A stretch of 64,000 bases of DNA, taken from contig JAPDPQ010000006.1 in the NCBI GenBank assembly GCA_034506395.1, forward strand, positions 124,001-188,000, in the 5' to 3' direction. Positions 1 through 7,714 of this stretch are shown piece by piece (within the stretch, counting starts at the first letter, position 1; every line of letters begins with the position of its first letter). The stretch comes from a candidate division KSB1 bacterium. GTDB lineage: Bacteria; Zhuqueibacterota; Zhuqueibacteria; Thermofontimicrobiales; Thermofontimicrobiaceae. A program made the translations under genes and the position numbers. The notes under the pieces were generated by a model. It did no database searches and was not told where the DNA came from. It saw only the letters and a list, made by a program, of their open reading frames with translations.

Positions 1-70
1 AGGAAATTCAATTTATTCTCGAATGACTGATAGGTCAAGCGCTATAAAAATGTAGCGATGGTCGACAAAT

Positions 71-1924
71 TTATTTAACGATCAAAAGCTTTTTCGCAGC
101 GACGAAGTCGTTCGCTCGCAACTCATAGAAATACAGCCCAGCAGCAAGTCGATCAGATTGAAAGTTAATGTAATGGTGTCCAGCATCCAATCGTTCGGTC
201 GCGATCAGTCCCACTTGTTTGCCGAGCAGATCGTAAAGCGTCAATTTGATCTGGGCTGGTTCGGGCAAATCGAATGGAATTGACGTTGATGAATTGAACG
301 GATTCGGATAATTTTGCCCTAATGAATATCGTTTCGGCGGCGCAATCAAAATCTGAATCGGAGCTGTGCGCACAAAATGACCATCATAATCGATCTGCTT
401 GAGTTGATACTGATGAATTCCCACGACTATTGCTGGGTCCCGAAATTCGTAGTGATGGGGCATGGCAGTGGAGCCATGACCGGGCACAAACCCGATCACC
501 CTCCACGGCGAACCATCGACCGAGCGTTCGATCTCAAAGCCATAATTATTGGATTCCGTAGCCGTAGACCAGATGAGCAAAACTGCGTTGCCAACCTGTT
601 CCGCTTTGAATCCGATGAGCTCGACTGGGATGACATAGTTTACAGTGAACACGCCGTTGAATGCCGTAACAGAGGGAGAGCCTTCATTGAACACCATCTC
701 TGAAAAAGCGAGTGGCGTTTGCATGGCTGGTCGGCCAACCACTTGGAAGACGAATTCCACTAATACGCCCTGTCCCATGGCATATGAGGCGCTAAACGCC
801 CCGAACCTCAACAAGCCGGGACTGGGTACATTGGCGGAACAGAACCAGCCGTCCAGCAAGGTATTGGTCACCGAGTAGCTTTTATATGCGATGACCTGCG
901 GGTCAAACGTCAAGGCGATAGAAACAGCGCTGACCGCATCCTGCTGGGAGAGCGGGGATACGAAAATTGGAACGGTCACCGTATTGGCAGAATCGGCCGA
1001 GATATCTGGGATGGAGACCAACGCTTGTGCCGCACTTCCGCCAGCGATGCTCACCTTTCCATCGTGAGTGGCGATCCGCATTGTGTCGTTATAACAGGCG
1101 ATGTTCTGAAAATGGACTGGAGTGGCCATGCCGGGATTGCCCTTCAGCTCGCAGCGGATGCGGCACAACACCCCTGAGTCCGGGAAAGAAGTGCTCCCTT
1201 TGAGCACAAATGCTAAGTTCCCTGGCAATTGCATTTCGATTCGAACCTGCCAATTCTGCGCCAATGTCTTGTTGGTCGTCACTTCGAGTGCCTGCATCAC
1301 ATATTTATTGTAGCTGATCCCGATCCTCAGAGAGTCGATATGAAATTTACTAAGATCCGATACGCGAATCGGAAGTTCGATGAGACTGCCGCTGTCGCCC
1401 GAAGTATCGGGTATAGAGAACCTGGCATTTGGCGAAGGTTCTGCTTCCAATGTCGTAAACTTGCTCGAAGAAACAACGGCGGAAATCTGTCCGTCATTCA
1501 CGCTCACCATTTTAAACTTGATGCTCGTGGTGTCGTTCTTTGCTCCAATCACATCGAAAAAAATGTAGGTCAAAATTCCGTGACCTGAGAGCGGTGTCGC
1601 TCCAACCATGACCAGAGTAAGTTGTCCAGTGCTATCCGAAGTGGTGGGATTGCCCCAGGCCTGAGAGATCGTCCCTTTTGAATTAGCGCCAAGAGCGTCT
1701 AAAACATTCGGATCGAAGACTAATTTGAGGCTCAAAGAAACGATGCCGAGCCCAGAGACATCGCTCACCCAGATGGGAAGCTTCACCAACGATCGTGATG
1801 GGGCTGCTGTATCTGGGACACTCAAAGTTATTGTTTGTGGCAGCACTGGCGTGGCAAACAAAACCATCAATATGGCGGCCATTTGCCGACAGCCTGCAAA
1901 CCAATTCGCCTTTTCCTGTCTCAT
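71..1924 (-). CDS. Exported protein with three cohesin-like domains and a T9SS sorting domain
   Basis: 617 residues. A hydrophobic signal peptide (about residues 12-30) is followed by three similar beta-rich repeats of about 125 residues (roughly 32-155, 168-293 and 302-430). Each opens with an 'IPD' strand and holds 'LxFDPxVL'-type strands, and at least the second ends in a 'DGKVSI'-type strand, as in cohesin domains. A linker and a fibronectin-like stretch lead to the C-terminal 'LGQNYPNPFNSST' domain, the FlgD/Por-type signal that directs cargo through type IX secretion. No dockerin or catalytic domain is visible, so the domains probably bind a partner or surface polymer rather than build a classical cellulosome. 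The start is supported by a strong GGGAGGGAGA site just upstream. It stands alone on its strand. Cohesin assignment is by pattern; T9SS assignment is firmer. Confidence 0.8.
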   Translation of the reverse strand: MRQEKANWFAGCRQMAAILMVLFATPVLPQTITLSVPDTAAPSRSLVKLPIWVSDVSGLGIVSLSLKLVFDPNVLDALGANSKGTISQAWGNPTTSDSTGQLTLVMVGATPLSGHGILTYIFFDVIGAKNDTTSIKFKMVSVNDGQISAVVSSSKFTTLEAEPSPNARFSIPDTSGDSGSLIELPIRVSDLSKFHIDSLRIGISYNKYVMQALEVTTNKTLAQNWQVRIEMQLPGNLAFVLKGSTSFPDSGVLCRIRCELKGNPGMATPVHFQNIACYNDTMRIATHDGKVSIAGGSAAQALVSIPDISADSANTVTVPIFVSPLSQQDAVSAVSIALTFDPQVIAYKSYSVTNTLLDGWFCSANVPSPGLLRFGAFSASYAMGQGVLVEFVFQVVGRPAMQTPLAFSEMVFNEGSPSVTAFNGVFTVNYVIPVELIGFKAEQVGNAVLLIWSTATESNNYGFEIERSVDGSPWRVIGFVPGHGSTAMPHHYEFRDPAIVVGIHQYQLKQIDYDGHFVRTAPIQILIAPPKRYSLGQNYPNPFNSSTSIPFDLPEPAQIKLTLYDLLGKQVGLIATERLDAGHHYINFQSDRLAAGLYFYELRANDFVAAKKLLIVK

Positions 1925-2269
1925 CGCTCTCCCTCCCTTATAAAGTTTTCAGGGCCGTTCGAAATAGAAAAAGGCGTCGTCACGAAATGCTGCCCATTCA
2001 TCGAACTGTTCGCGCCAAATGAAACTGATCATTGCATTTTCAGGCCATCGAGGCGATCGAATTACTATTGCTCCCAGCGCATTGCTTAAGCCTCGAAGCA
2101 AATATCTTAATGAGCACAGATCGATTTCTGAGAAACGCGAGAACTTGAACAGGATCCTATTTAGCGCTTAATAAAAGATGCCCTGGGTGAAGGCTAAGCT
2201 CCAAAGGCAGGTTGATCGAAACGACAAATTTCTCTATTTCGCGCTTCCCTGTTTATTGAAGATAACGGG
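1925..2269. other. Intergenic, upstream of the cohesin protein
   Basis: 345 bases with no convincing gene. It should contain the promoter of the minus-strand cohesin protein, but I see no clear -35/-10 pair. Short frames here lack ribosome-binding sites and recognisable protein character. Confidence 0.5.
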
Positions 2270-2488
2270 TTATTCACAACATCGACTTCCTTCCTCCAAA
2301 AACTGGTTCACCTTCTGCTTCCAATGTTCATCAATCTCAACCATTAACCGGCAACTGGCGCGGCGTGTCAGGTTTAGAAGCTCACATAGCTTTGCTCTTA
2401 TTTCCGAATCATGTGGATCGATGCCATGCGAAATCAAAATTTGCTCCAATTCCCGGTTGAAATCCGTCTCCCAAAGAATCTGCTGCAT
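2270..2488 (-). CDS. Small hypothetical protein
   Basis: 72 residues starting at the ATG that follows an AGGAT-type site by about five bases; a TTG start ten codons further upstream has no such site. The protein is hydrophilic and looks helical, with many Glu, Leu and Arg and a pair of cysteines next to the last residue (CCE). It resembles no family I know. A plus-strand frame overlaps it completely but has a less protein-like composition. It stands between the cohesin protein and an empty region, so context says nothing of its role. It is called mainly because of plausible composition and start. Confidence 0.4.
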   Translation of the reverse strand: MQQILWETDFNRELEQILISHGIDPHDSEIRAKLCELLNLTRRASCRLMVEIDEHWKQKVNQFLEEGSRCCE

Positions 2489-3019
2489 TGTTATCCTGTC
2501 TGTTTTAGAATTCTGCAAAATTCAAGAAATTTCCATGCCCATTTCATGTCTGAGAAGGCGGGCATCTCCTTACGAATTGATTGGTTCTATTAGCAGAGTC
2601 CTGCATGCTCAGAGATGACAGCCTTTGTTCGATTTCTGTTCATTTTGCAGAAATTGGCCATTTGTCATTGAAAAGAAGTCCGATAGAATCATGATGAAGC
2701 TACTTTTAAATTAGAAAATATTTTTAAAAAAGCAAGCTAAAAATTGGCCGAGTGGAAAATAAGCAGGGATGTACCCTAACATGAGAAGGTCGCGGAGGAA
2801 TTGGTCGGTGAACAAAATGCAAGTCAAAAATTAGCAATTGCGCTGCCAGGCAAGGGGGATAGATAAACCAGACAGCGCATGTGAATGGGAGTATGAGATT
2901 TCATTTTTTTCATTCGAGCCAGCTTCTCTGGTCGAATTATTTTACAAATAGCTAGCTCGAACCGACCGAAAGATTGGAGTCTAACTCAGAGCAGATTGAA
3001 ATCATCGACTCGAATTGTG
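2489..3019. other. Intergenic region without recognisable genes
   Basis: About 530 bases between the aminotransferase stop and the small hypothetical gene. It is AT-rich in places, with several poly-A/T tracts. No RNA gene, strong hairpin or credible open frame was seen. Confidence 0.5.
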
Positions 3020-4138
3020 TCATCCATTCGTCCTTTGCTCCATGAACTGCCGAATTTGCTGAACTGTGTATTCGATCTGGGCATCGGTCAGTTCTGGATA
3101 CATTGGCAATGAAAGGAATTCCCGAGCGCATCGTTCCGCCACTGGATAACTGCCGGGTCTGAGTCCGAGAGAATCATAGGCCTGTTGCAGGTGGACCGGC
3201 ACTGGGTAGTGGATACCAGTCTGCACATCCTTTTCAGCCAAAAATTTAATTAGCTCGTCGCGATGTGACACGCGAATGGCATAGACATGATAGATATGCC
3301 GAGCATAATCGGCTTCCACTGGAGGAATCACACCTGGAATCTCAGCCAAAAGCTGGCGGTAGAGCTGAGCGTGCTGTCGCCGTGCATTGTTCCACGCATT
3401 GAGATATTTTAATTTCACCTCCAGAATCGCGCCTTGGAATCCCTCCATGCGGGCGTTCCAACCGATCATTTGGTGATAATACTTTTTGGATTGGCCATGG
3501 TCGCGTAGCATCCGGATTTTTTCGGCCAATTTGGCGTTATTGGTCACCACGGCTCCAGCTTCGCCGTAAGCGCCGAGGTTTTTTCCGGGATAAAAGCTGA
3601 AACAGCCGGCATCGCCGATGGCACCGACGCGCTGGCCTTTATACTCAGCGCCATGGGCTTGGCAAGCGTCTTCGATCACCCAGAGACCATGGCGTCTGGC
3701 GATTGTCAGAATCGGATCCAGATCGGCACTTTGGCCGAACAAATGCACTGGTATAATCGCCCGGGTCCGTTCCGTAATCGCTGCTTCCAATAGCTCTGCA
3801 TTCAAGTTATAGGTCTGTTCATCAATGTCAACAAACACTGGCTTGGCGCCGCAATAGCTGATCGCCTCGGCAGTAGCGATAAATGTGGATGGAACCGTGA
3901 TGACTTCATCTCCAGGTCCAACTCCCAGCCCAAGTAAAGCCAACCACAGCGCGGATGTACCACTATTCACGCCGATTGCAAAATCTGCTTTACAATAATC
4001 GGCAAATTTTGCCTCGAACTGCGCCACATATTTGCCACCAGCAAACGCCGTGTCATTCAATACGCTCTGGAGCGCAAGATGAATCTCTTCTCTGATCGAC
4101 ATGTATTGTGCTTTGAGATCAAGGAAAGGTACTTTCAT
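3020..4138 (-). CDS. DegT/DnrJ/EryC1-family sugar aminotransferase
   Basis: 372 residues, the usual length for the family. These PLP enzymes transfer an amino group from glutamate to a keto group of a nucleotide-linked sugar. Visible signatures are the N-terminal 'VPFLDLKAQY', the 'NSGTSALWLAL' cofactor-phosphate loop, 'IEDACQAHGAEY' and the catalytic lysine in 'FSFYPGKNLGAYGEAG' (about residue 186). Its ATG overlaps the stop of the upstream acyltransferase by four bases, so the two are translationally coupled, and a GGAGG lies inside the end of the upstream gene. Together they fit the amination then N-acylation steps of a 3-acylamino sugar (WlbC/WlbB- or FdtB/FdtC-like), but the substrate cannot be read from sequence and no other sugar-nucleotide genes are in the window. 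Confidence 0.9.
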   Translation of the reverse strand: MKVPFLDLKAQYMSIREEIHLALQSVLNDTAFAGGKYVAQFEAKFADYCKADFAIGVNSGTSALWLALLGLGVGPGDEVITVPSTFIATAEAISYCGAKPVFVDIDEQTYNLNAELLEAAITERTRAIIPVHLFGQSADLDPILTIARRHGLWVIEDACQAHGAEYKGQRVGAIGDAGCFSFYPGKNLGAYGEAGAVVTNNAKLAEKIRMLRDHGQSKKYYHQMIGWNARMEGFQGAILEVKLKYLNAWNNARRQHAQLYRQLLAEIPGVIPPVEADYARHIYHVYAIRVSHRDELIKFLAEKDVQTGIHYPVPVHLQQAYDSLGLRPGSYPVAERCAREFLSLPMYPELTDAQIEYTVQQIRQFMEQRTNG

Positions 4139-4626
4139 TGGGTTGGTTCCTCCACAATGGTTCGAATGACTCTTGCAGGATTGCCTGCCACAATGGTATT
4201 AGGTGGGACATCCTTTGTGACCACGCTGCCCGCCCCGATCATGGCGTTCTCCCCTACGGTGATCCCAGCTAAAAGCGTCGTGCTGGATCCGACCGATGCG
4301 CCCTTTTTAATCGTGGTCGGAATACAAACCCAATCCTTCTCAGTCTGCATACTCCCGTCCCGATTGGTCGCCCTCGGGTAAAGGTCGTTGATGAACGTTA
4401 CATTGTGGCCTATAAAAACATTGTCCTCAATGGTCACACCTTCACAAATAAACGTATGGCTGGAAATTTTGCAATTCTTACCGATCTTGACGCCCTTTTG
4501 AATTTCTACGAACGCACCGATCTTGGTATTGTCGCCAATTTCGCAGCCATACAAATTGGTAAAATCAAAAATCCGAACGTTGGTTCCCAGCTTCACATCT
4601 GGTGCGATATTCTGAAATTTCACCAT
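4135..4626 (-). CDS. Hexapeptide-repeat N-acyltransferase for a nucleotide amino-sugar
   Basis: 163 residues built of consecutive hexapeptide repeats ([I/V]GxxxxI type, for example 'IGDNTKIGAFVEI' and 'IGKNCKI'), which fold as a left-handed parallel beta-helix; such enzymes act as trimers with acyl-CoA. The pattern 'GHNVTFINDLYPRA' and the 'GNPARVIR' end match the WbpD/WlbB/FdtC group that acetylates 3-amino sugars. The ATG at 4626 follows GGAGGAG closely; the in-frame TTG one codon earlier lies within that site's spacing and is less likely. It is the first gene of a two-gene operon with the aminotransferase it overlaps. Exact acyl donor and sugar are inferred only from the pairing. Confidence 0.85.
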   Translation of the reverse strand: MVKFQNIAPDVKLGTNVRIFDFTNLYGCEIGDNTKIGAFVEIQKGVKIGKNCKISSHTFICEGVTIEDNVFIGHNVTFINDLYPRATNRDGSMQTEKDWVCIPTTIKKGASVGSSTTLLAGITVGENAMIGAGSVVTKDVPPNTIVAGNPARVIRTIVEEPTQ

Positions 4627-4710
4627 CAACTCCTCCTCTATCCCAGTTCACAAGTTGCAACCGAAGCCATTTGATCACACTGTCTTCATTCATGGATCGA
4701 CGTCAGCGCA

Positions 4711-4739
4711 ATTATATATGCGCCGATAGCGAATCCCAA
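4711..4739 (-). promoter_or_regulatory. Candidate sigma70-type promoter for the amino-sugar operon
   Basis: On the minus strand TTGGGA is followed after exactly 17 bases by a perfect TATAAT, about 85 bases upstream of the acyltransferase start. Position and spacing fit; the -35 box matches the consensus only partly. No experimental support. Confidence 0.5.
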
Positions 4740-4794
4740 CTTCGGTTATGTGGATTAAATTATCTCGCATGCAAAAATTGGATTTGAAAAAGGT

Positions 4795-4820
4795 TATTCC
4801 TCCCCGCGCGGGGATGACAT
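4795..4820. repeat. Short GC-rich palindrome, intergenic repeat type
   Basis: The 12-base perfect palindrome CCCCGCGCGGGG (4802-4813) is followed by GATGACA. It resembles the dispersed intergenic element of the form ATTCC..GC..GGAATGACA, of which another copy lies at 12060-12078. The rest of the 375-base gap (4627-5004) holds the promoter listed above and nothing else I recognise. Confidence 0.45.
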
Positions 4821-5004
4821 CTTCATCTGCTCTCAACATTTAAAATTGATGGCCGATGAGGCGCAGCGACTTGAATTGAAAATGCCAGTAGCTAACGACC
4901 CTGATTTTTTGTCTATATAATACTGGATAAGCAGGGATATTGCGGAACACGGATCGCTGGTTTGCTGCCGATAGGCTGCCAAGTAGGCTATAATCCAATA
5001 TCAG

Positions 5005-6240
5005 CTATTCAAAAATCTCCATAAAGGCATCGATTCGGGTTTCGATTTGACTCTCGCTAAAATTCCGTTCATCCGCCATATCTGCTTCAATGATGAGTAC
5101 AGGCAAGTTCAATCGCTGGGTGATCATATTTTGGAGGTCATATTGTCCGAAGGAGTAAGGTTTGCAGCTTCGATTGGAGTGCATTACGACTCCATCGACA
5201 TGGTATTTCTGAGCTAAAGCGGCAATCTTTTGGAACATTTGATCGATGGAAACATTAAGGTGAATGCTAGAATAGGCCACGGCCATGGAATCCAGCAGAT
5301 GATTTTCATCAATGAGATGAACCACGCCGCTCCAGGCCGAGGTATAGGTGTCAGCCACTAAACAGGCATTATGCTGGGAAAATTTATCTGATAACCAACG
5401 CGTCCGATACCAGATGGGGATATTGTCCCATAGCAGCCGTACCTTCTCATTAGGGACCGCGCTGATGTTTTGCTCGATCCGTTGCCTCATCTCGTCGAGG
5501 AGTTGAGAATAATAGTCGATAACGACTTTGGTGCCCCTGAGGGTGACGATGAGGGCGAGATGAAAGAAGGCATCAAATGCGCTCATAGGCGCTGGTTGGT
5601 GGGCGCAACAATCCAGAACCTGCTGCCAAAGCCGTTGCGCCTGGATGGATCGCAATCCCACTTCCTGGAACTTGGCCTCGTTGAATTTCTTGCGACATAC
5701 CCGTTCCAAGAATTCGATATATTCTTGCATTTGTCGCTGGACATATCGTTTTGCTGCTGGCGACATCTCTGCATGATTGAATGGCGTATCAAAAATGAAA
5801 AGCGGCACTTGGTAAAAGCGCGCTTGAATTTCATACCACTTGATCACAGTGCCGCAAATATTGTTGCAGCAAACCAGAAAGTCTGGTCGCGGCAGACCAC
5901 CAATCGGTCCACCTTTTACAATTGAGCAAGCGATGTCTGCGCGCGCATACGAACATAGATCGCGCGAATACCCCATGGCTTCGGATGTTTCGCACAGGGC
6001 TCCTCCCATCTTCGTGGCACCGATCATTGCGCCATGATTCTCAGGGTATATTGGAATTACATTCATCGCGAGCAACGGCTCCACCGGTCCCCCGCTAGTG
6101 ATCCATGCGACCTTCTTTCTTAGCCAGTGCGCCATCTTGGCTTGGAAATAATAGCGCTTCATGATCTTTTTCATCAAACCAGTGGATTTGATCTTGAGCC
6201 GCTCCTGTGCTGCATGGTCTTCTGCTCTCTGATTTGCCAT
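5005..6240 (-). CDS. 2-hydroxyacyl-CoA dehydratase / benzoyl-CoA reductase-type subunit (HgdB/BcrC family)
   Basis: 411 residues. The family binds [4Fe-4S] clusters and, once charged by an ATP-driven activator, performs radical dehydration of 2-hydroxyacyl-CoA or dearomatisation. Typical landmarks are 'SRDLCSYARADI', 'PDFLVCCNNICGTVIKWYE' and near the C-terminus 'MHSNRSCKPYSFGQYD', each with a cysteine expected to ligate the cluster. The end 'QIETRIDAFMEIFE' is also family-like. The start ATG is preceded by a modest GGGATGAT. It follows the related subunit at 6450-7571 by about 210 bases, so the two probably form the heterodimer. The HgdC/FldI-type activator ATPase is not in the window. Substrate unknown. 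Confidence 0.85.
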   Translation of the reverse strand: MANQRAEDHAAQERLKIKSTGLMKKIMKRYYFQAKMAHWLRKKVAWITSGGPVEPLLAMNVIPIYPENHGAMIGATKMGGALCETSEAMGYSRDLCSYARADIACSIVKGGPIGGLPRPDFLVCCNNICGTVIKWYEIQARFYQVPLFIFDTPFNHAEMSPAAKRYVQRQMQEYIEFLERVCRKKFNEAKFQEVGLRSIQAQRLWQQVLDCCAHQPAPMSAFDAFFHLALIVTLRGTKVVIDYYSQLLDEMRQRIEQNISAVPNEKVRLLWDNIPIWYRTRWLSDKFSQHNACLVADTYTSAWSGVVHLIDENHLLDSMAVAYSSIHLNVSIDQMFQKIAALAQKYHVDGVVMHSNRSCKPYSFGQYDLQNMITQRLNLPVLIIEADMADERNFSESQIETRIDAFMEIFE

Positions 6241-6449
6241 ATATCATCCCATTTGGTTGAAGATTTCAATAATAATCGCTGCTGCTACGCCAATCGGCGT
6301 TGCCCTGAACTGTTGAGTTTATCGCGCCTATGAATCCACGAATCCTATGCTGTTTTAGAAATTATGTCATGGTGCGTTTTCATTTATGACCATGATGGGC
6401 TTATTCTGAGAAAGCCTAATTCTGCAGAAGTTTACTAAAATCTCTCGAA

Positions 6450-7571
6450 TCACAACATCTCGACGAATGCCTCTATCCTGGTCTGTAGCTGCCCAATCGC
6501 AAGCTGCGGGTCTTCGATCTCAAGGCGCAAACTGGGTATACCAACCTGGTCCAAATGATCCTTCAGAAACGGATAATCGAACGCGTGAGGATCACAGAAT
6601 TTAAGCATAACAAATATCGCCCCGTGGATATTTTTTTCTCTGGCAATCCTCGCCAGATATTCCCCCCGAAAATTGGGGTCGCGATATTTGGCGGGACAAA
6701 TGACCCGTTCGAAATATCGTTTAGCGATCGCCTCAATAGGATCGGCATTCTCATCGATCAGGCCTTGAAAATATCGGCTGCCAACGCAAAGATCATCCCA
6801 AACGACGGCAGCTCCAGCTTGCTCCACAGCTCCATAAAGATTCGGTTGATCGCAAACACCTCCAACCAGTATCAGCCTTTTAAAATTTTGAGCACATTTC
6901 ATCGAGGCTTCGCGCTTTAAATGATCCATAACGTCCATAATCCGCTGATAGAATTCCTCTCGATCCATGCGCATTGCAGCCCGCATGATTAGGTCCATCT
7001 CCTTGCCACTGATCGCCCCTGGATGCTGGCTTCTCACGTGATACAGTTCTTGCAGGCCTTGGCGAATCAAATTATAAAGATGGATACTCTCGCTAAGCTG
7101 TTCATCGGTGATTTTGAGGCGGAATGCCGCTTCCAGATCTTTCTTAAACTGATAACAGACATCGACCAGGTAGCGAAACGCGCTCTCGGAATTCAACTTC
7201 GACGGCAGGACGACATCGAAATGCAGCGCCAATCCCGAATTGAGCCGCCAAATATCAGATAGCCGCTGCATGGTATCGCAGGTGTGGGAAAATACGGTTC
7301 CATCAAGAAAATCCAATCCTCTGGATAGAACTTGTTCCAGTGCCATGCGAGCCAATGAACAACAATAGGCTTGCAAGTGGGCGTCAGCGCGAATGGTAGA
7401 ATCAGCATGACCGAAAATTCGGAAAGGCAATGCGCCTGAAGCGTGAATGATCTCTTCTGGAGTATAGGAGCACAGATATCCGATGATTTTTCGGTGGGTT
7501 TGAGTTTTCAGTAGCCAACAATATTCGGAAGGTCTATCGATCACCTGCTCAAAAATTTGGAGTTGCTTCAT
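6450..7571 (-). CDS. 2-hydroxyacyl-CoA dehydratase family subunit
   Basis: 373 residues from the ATG at 7571, which has AAGGAAA a few bases upstream. The longer frame from a TTG at 7658 would begin upstream of a strong terminator hairpin (7588-7622), so it is rejected. Family signatures are 'GYLCSYTPEEIIHASGALP' near the N-terminus, 'FSHTCDTMQRL' and 'MLKFCDPHAFDYPFLKD', giving the three cysteines expected to hold the [4Fe-4S] cluster. The C-terminal 'QLQTRIEAFVEML' mirrors its partner at 5005-6240. The acyl-CoA ligase lies directly upstream on the same strand and could supply a CoA ester, though a terminator separates them. Substrate cannot be read from sequence. Confidence 0.85.
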   Translation of the reverse strand: MKQLQIFEQVIDRPSEYCWLLKTQTHRKIIGYLCSYTPEEIIHASGALPFRIFGHADSTIRADAHLQAYCCSLARMALEQVLSRGLDFLDGTVFSHTCDTMQRLSDIWRLNSGLALHFDVVLPSKLNSESAFRYLVDVCYQFKKDLEAAFRLKITDEQLSESIHLYNLIRQGLQELYHVRSQHPGAISGKEMDLIMRAAMRMDREEFYQRIMDVMDHLKREASMKCAQNFKRLILVGGVCDQPNLYGAVEQAGAAVVWDDLCVGSRYFQGLIDENADPIEAIAKRYFERVICPAKYRDPNFRGEYLARIAREKNIHGAIFVMLKFCDPHAFDYPFLKDHLDQVGIPSLRLEIEDPQLAIGQLQTRIEAFVEML

Positions 7572-7587
7572 CCAATTTTCCTTCTGG

Positions 7588-7622
7588 AATAAAAAGCTTC
7601 CTGGGGGGCTGCCCCAGGAAGC
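7588..7622 (-). terminator. Rho-independent terminator after the acyl-CoA ligase gene
   Basis: On the minus strand an 11-base-pair GC-rich stem (GCTTCCTGGGG pairing with CCCCAGGAAGC, 5-base loop) is followed by TTTTTATT. It lies 93 bases after the ligase stop and only 17 bases before the start codon of the dehydratase subunit. It could therefore act as a terminator or as an attenuator between the two genes. Confidence 0.8.
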
Positions 7623-7714
7623 CTGAAACTGATGATTGTTCTGTGGATCTTCGCTCAAAAGCTAAAATACCTGAGCTAAATTTGTCTTTATTCCCGCGAA
7701 GATCGTCAGCAGGA

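Noticed and set aside
71-1924. Classical cellulosome scaffoldin
   Set aside because: No dockerin, carbohydrate-binding module or neighbouring glycoside hydrolases with dockerins; the protein ends in a T9SS signal.
2178-2618. Plus-strand frame of 146 codons
   Set aside because: It covers the minus-strand small gene, has no ribosome-binding site, and its Ser/Cys/Arg-rich composition is typical of a non-coding frame.
7572-7658. Longer N-terminus for the dehydratase subunit
   Set aside because: It would start at a TTG upstream of a strong terminator hairpin; the ATG at 7571 has a good site and gives the usual family length.
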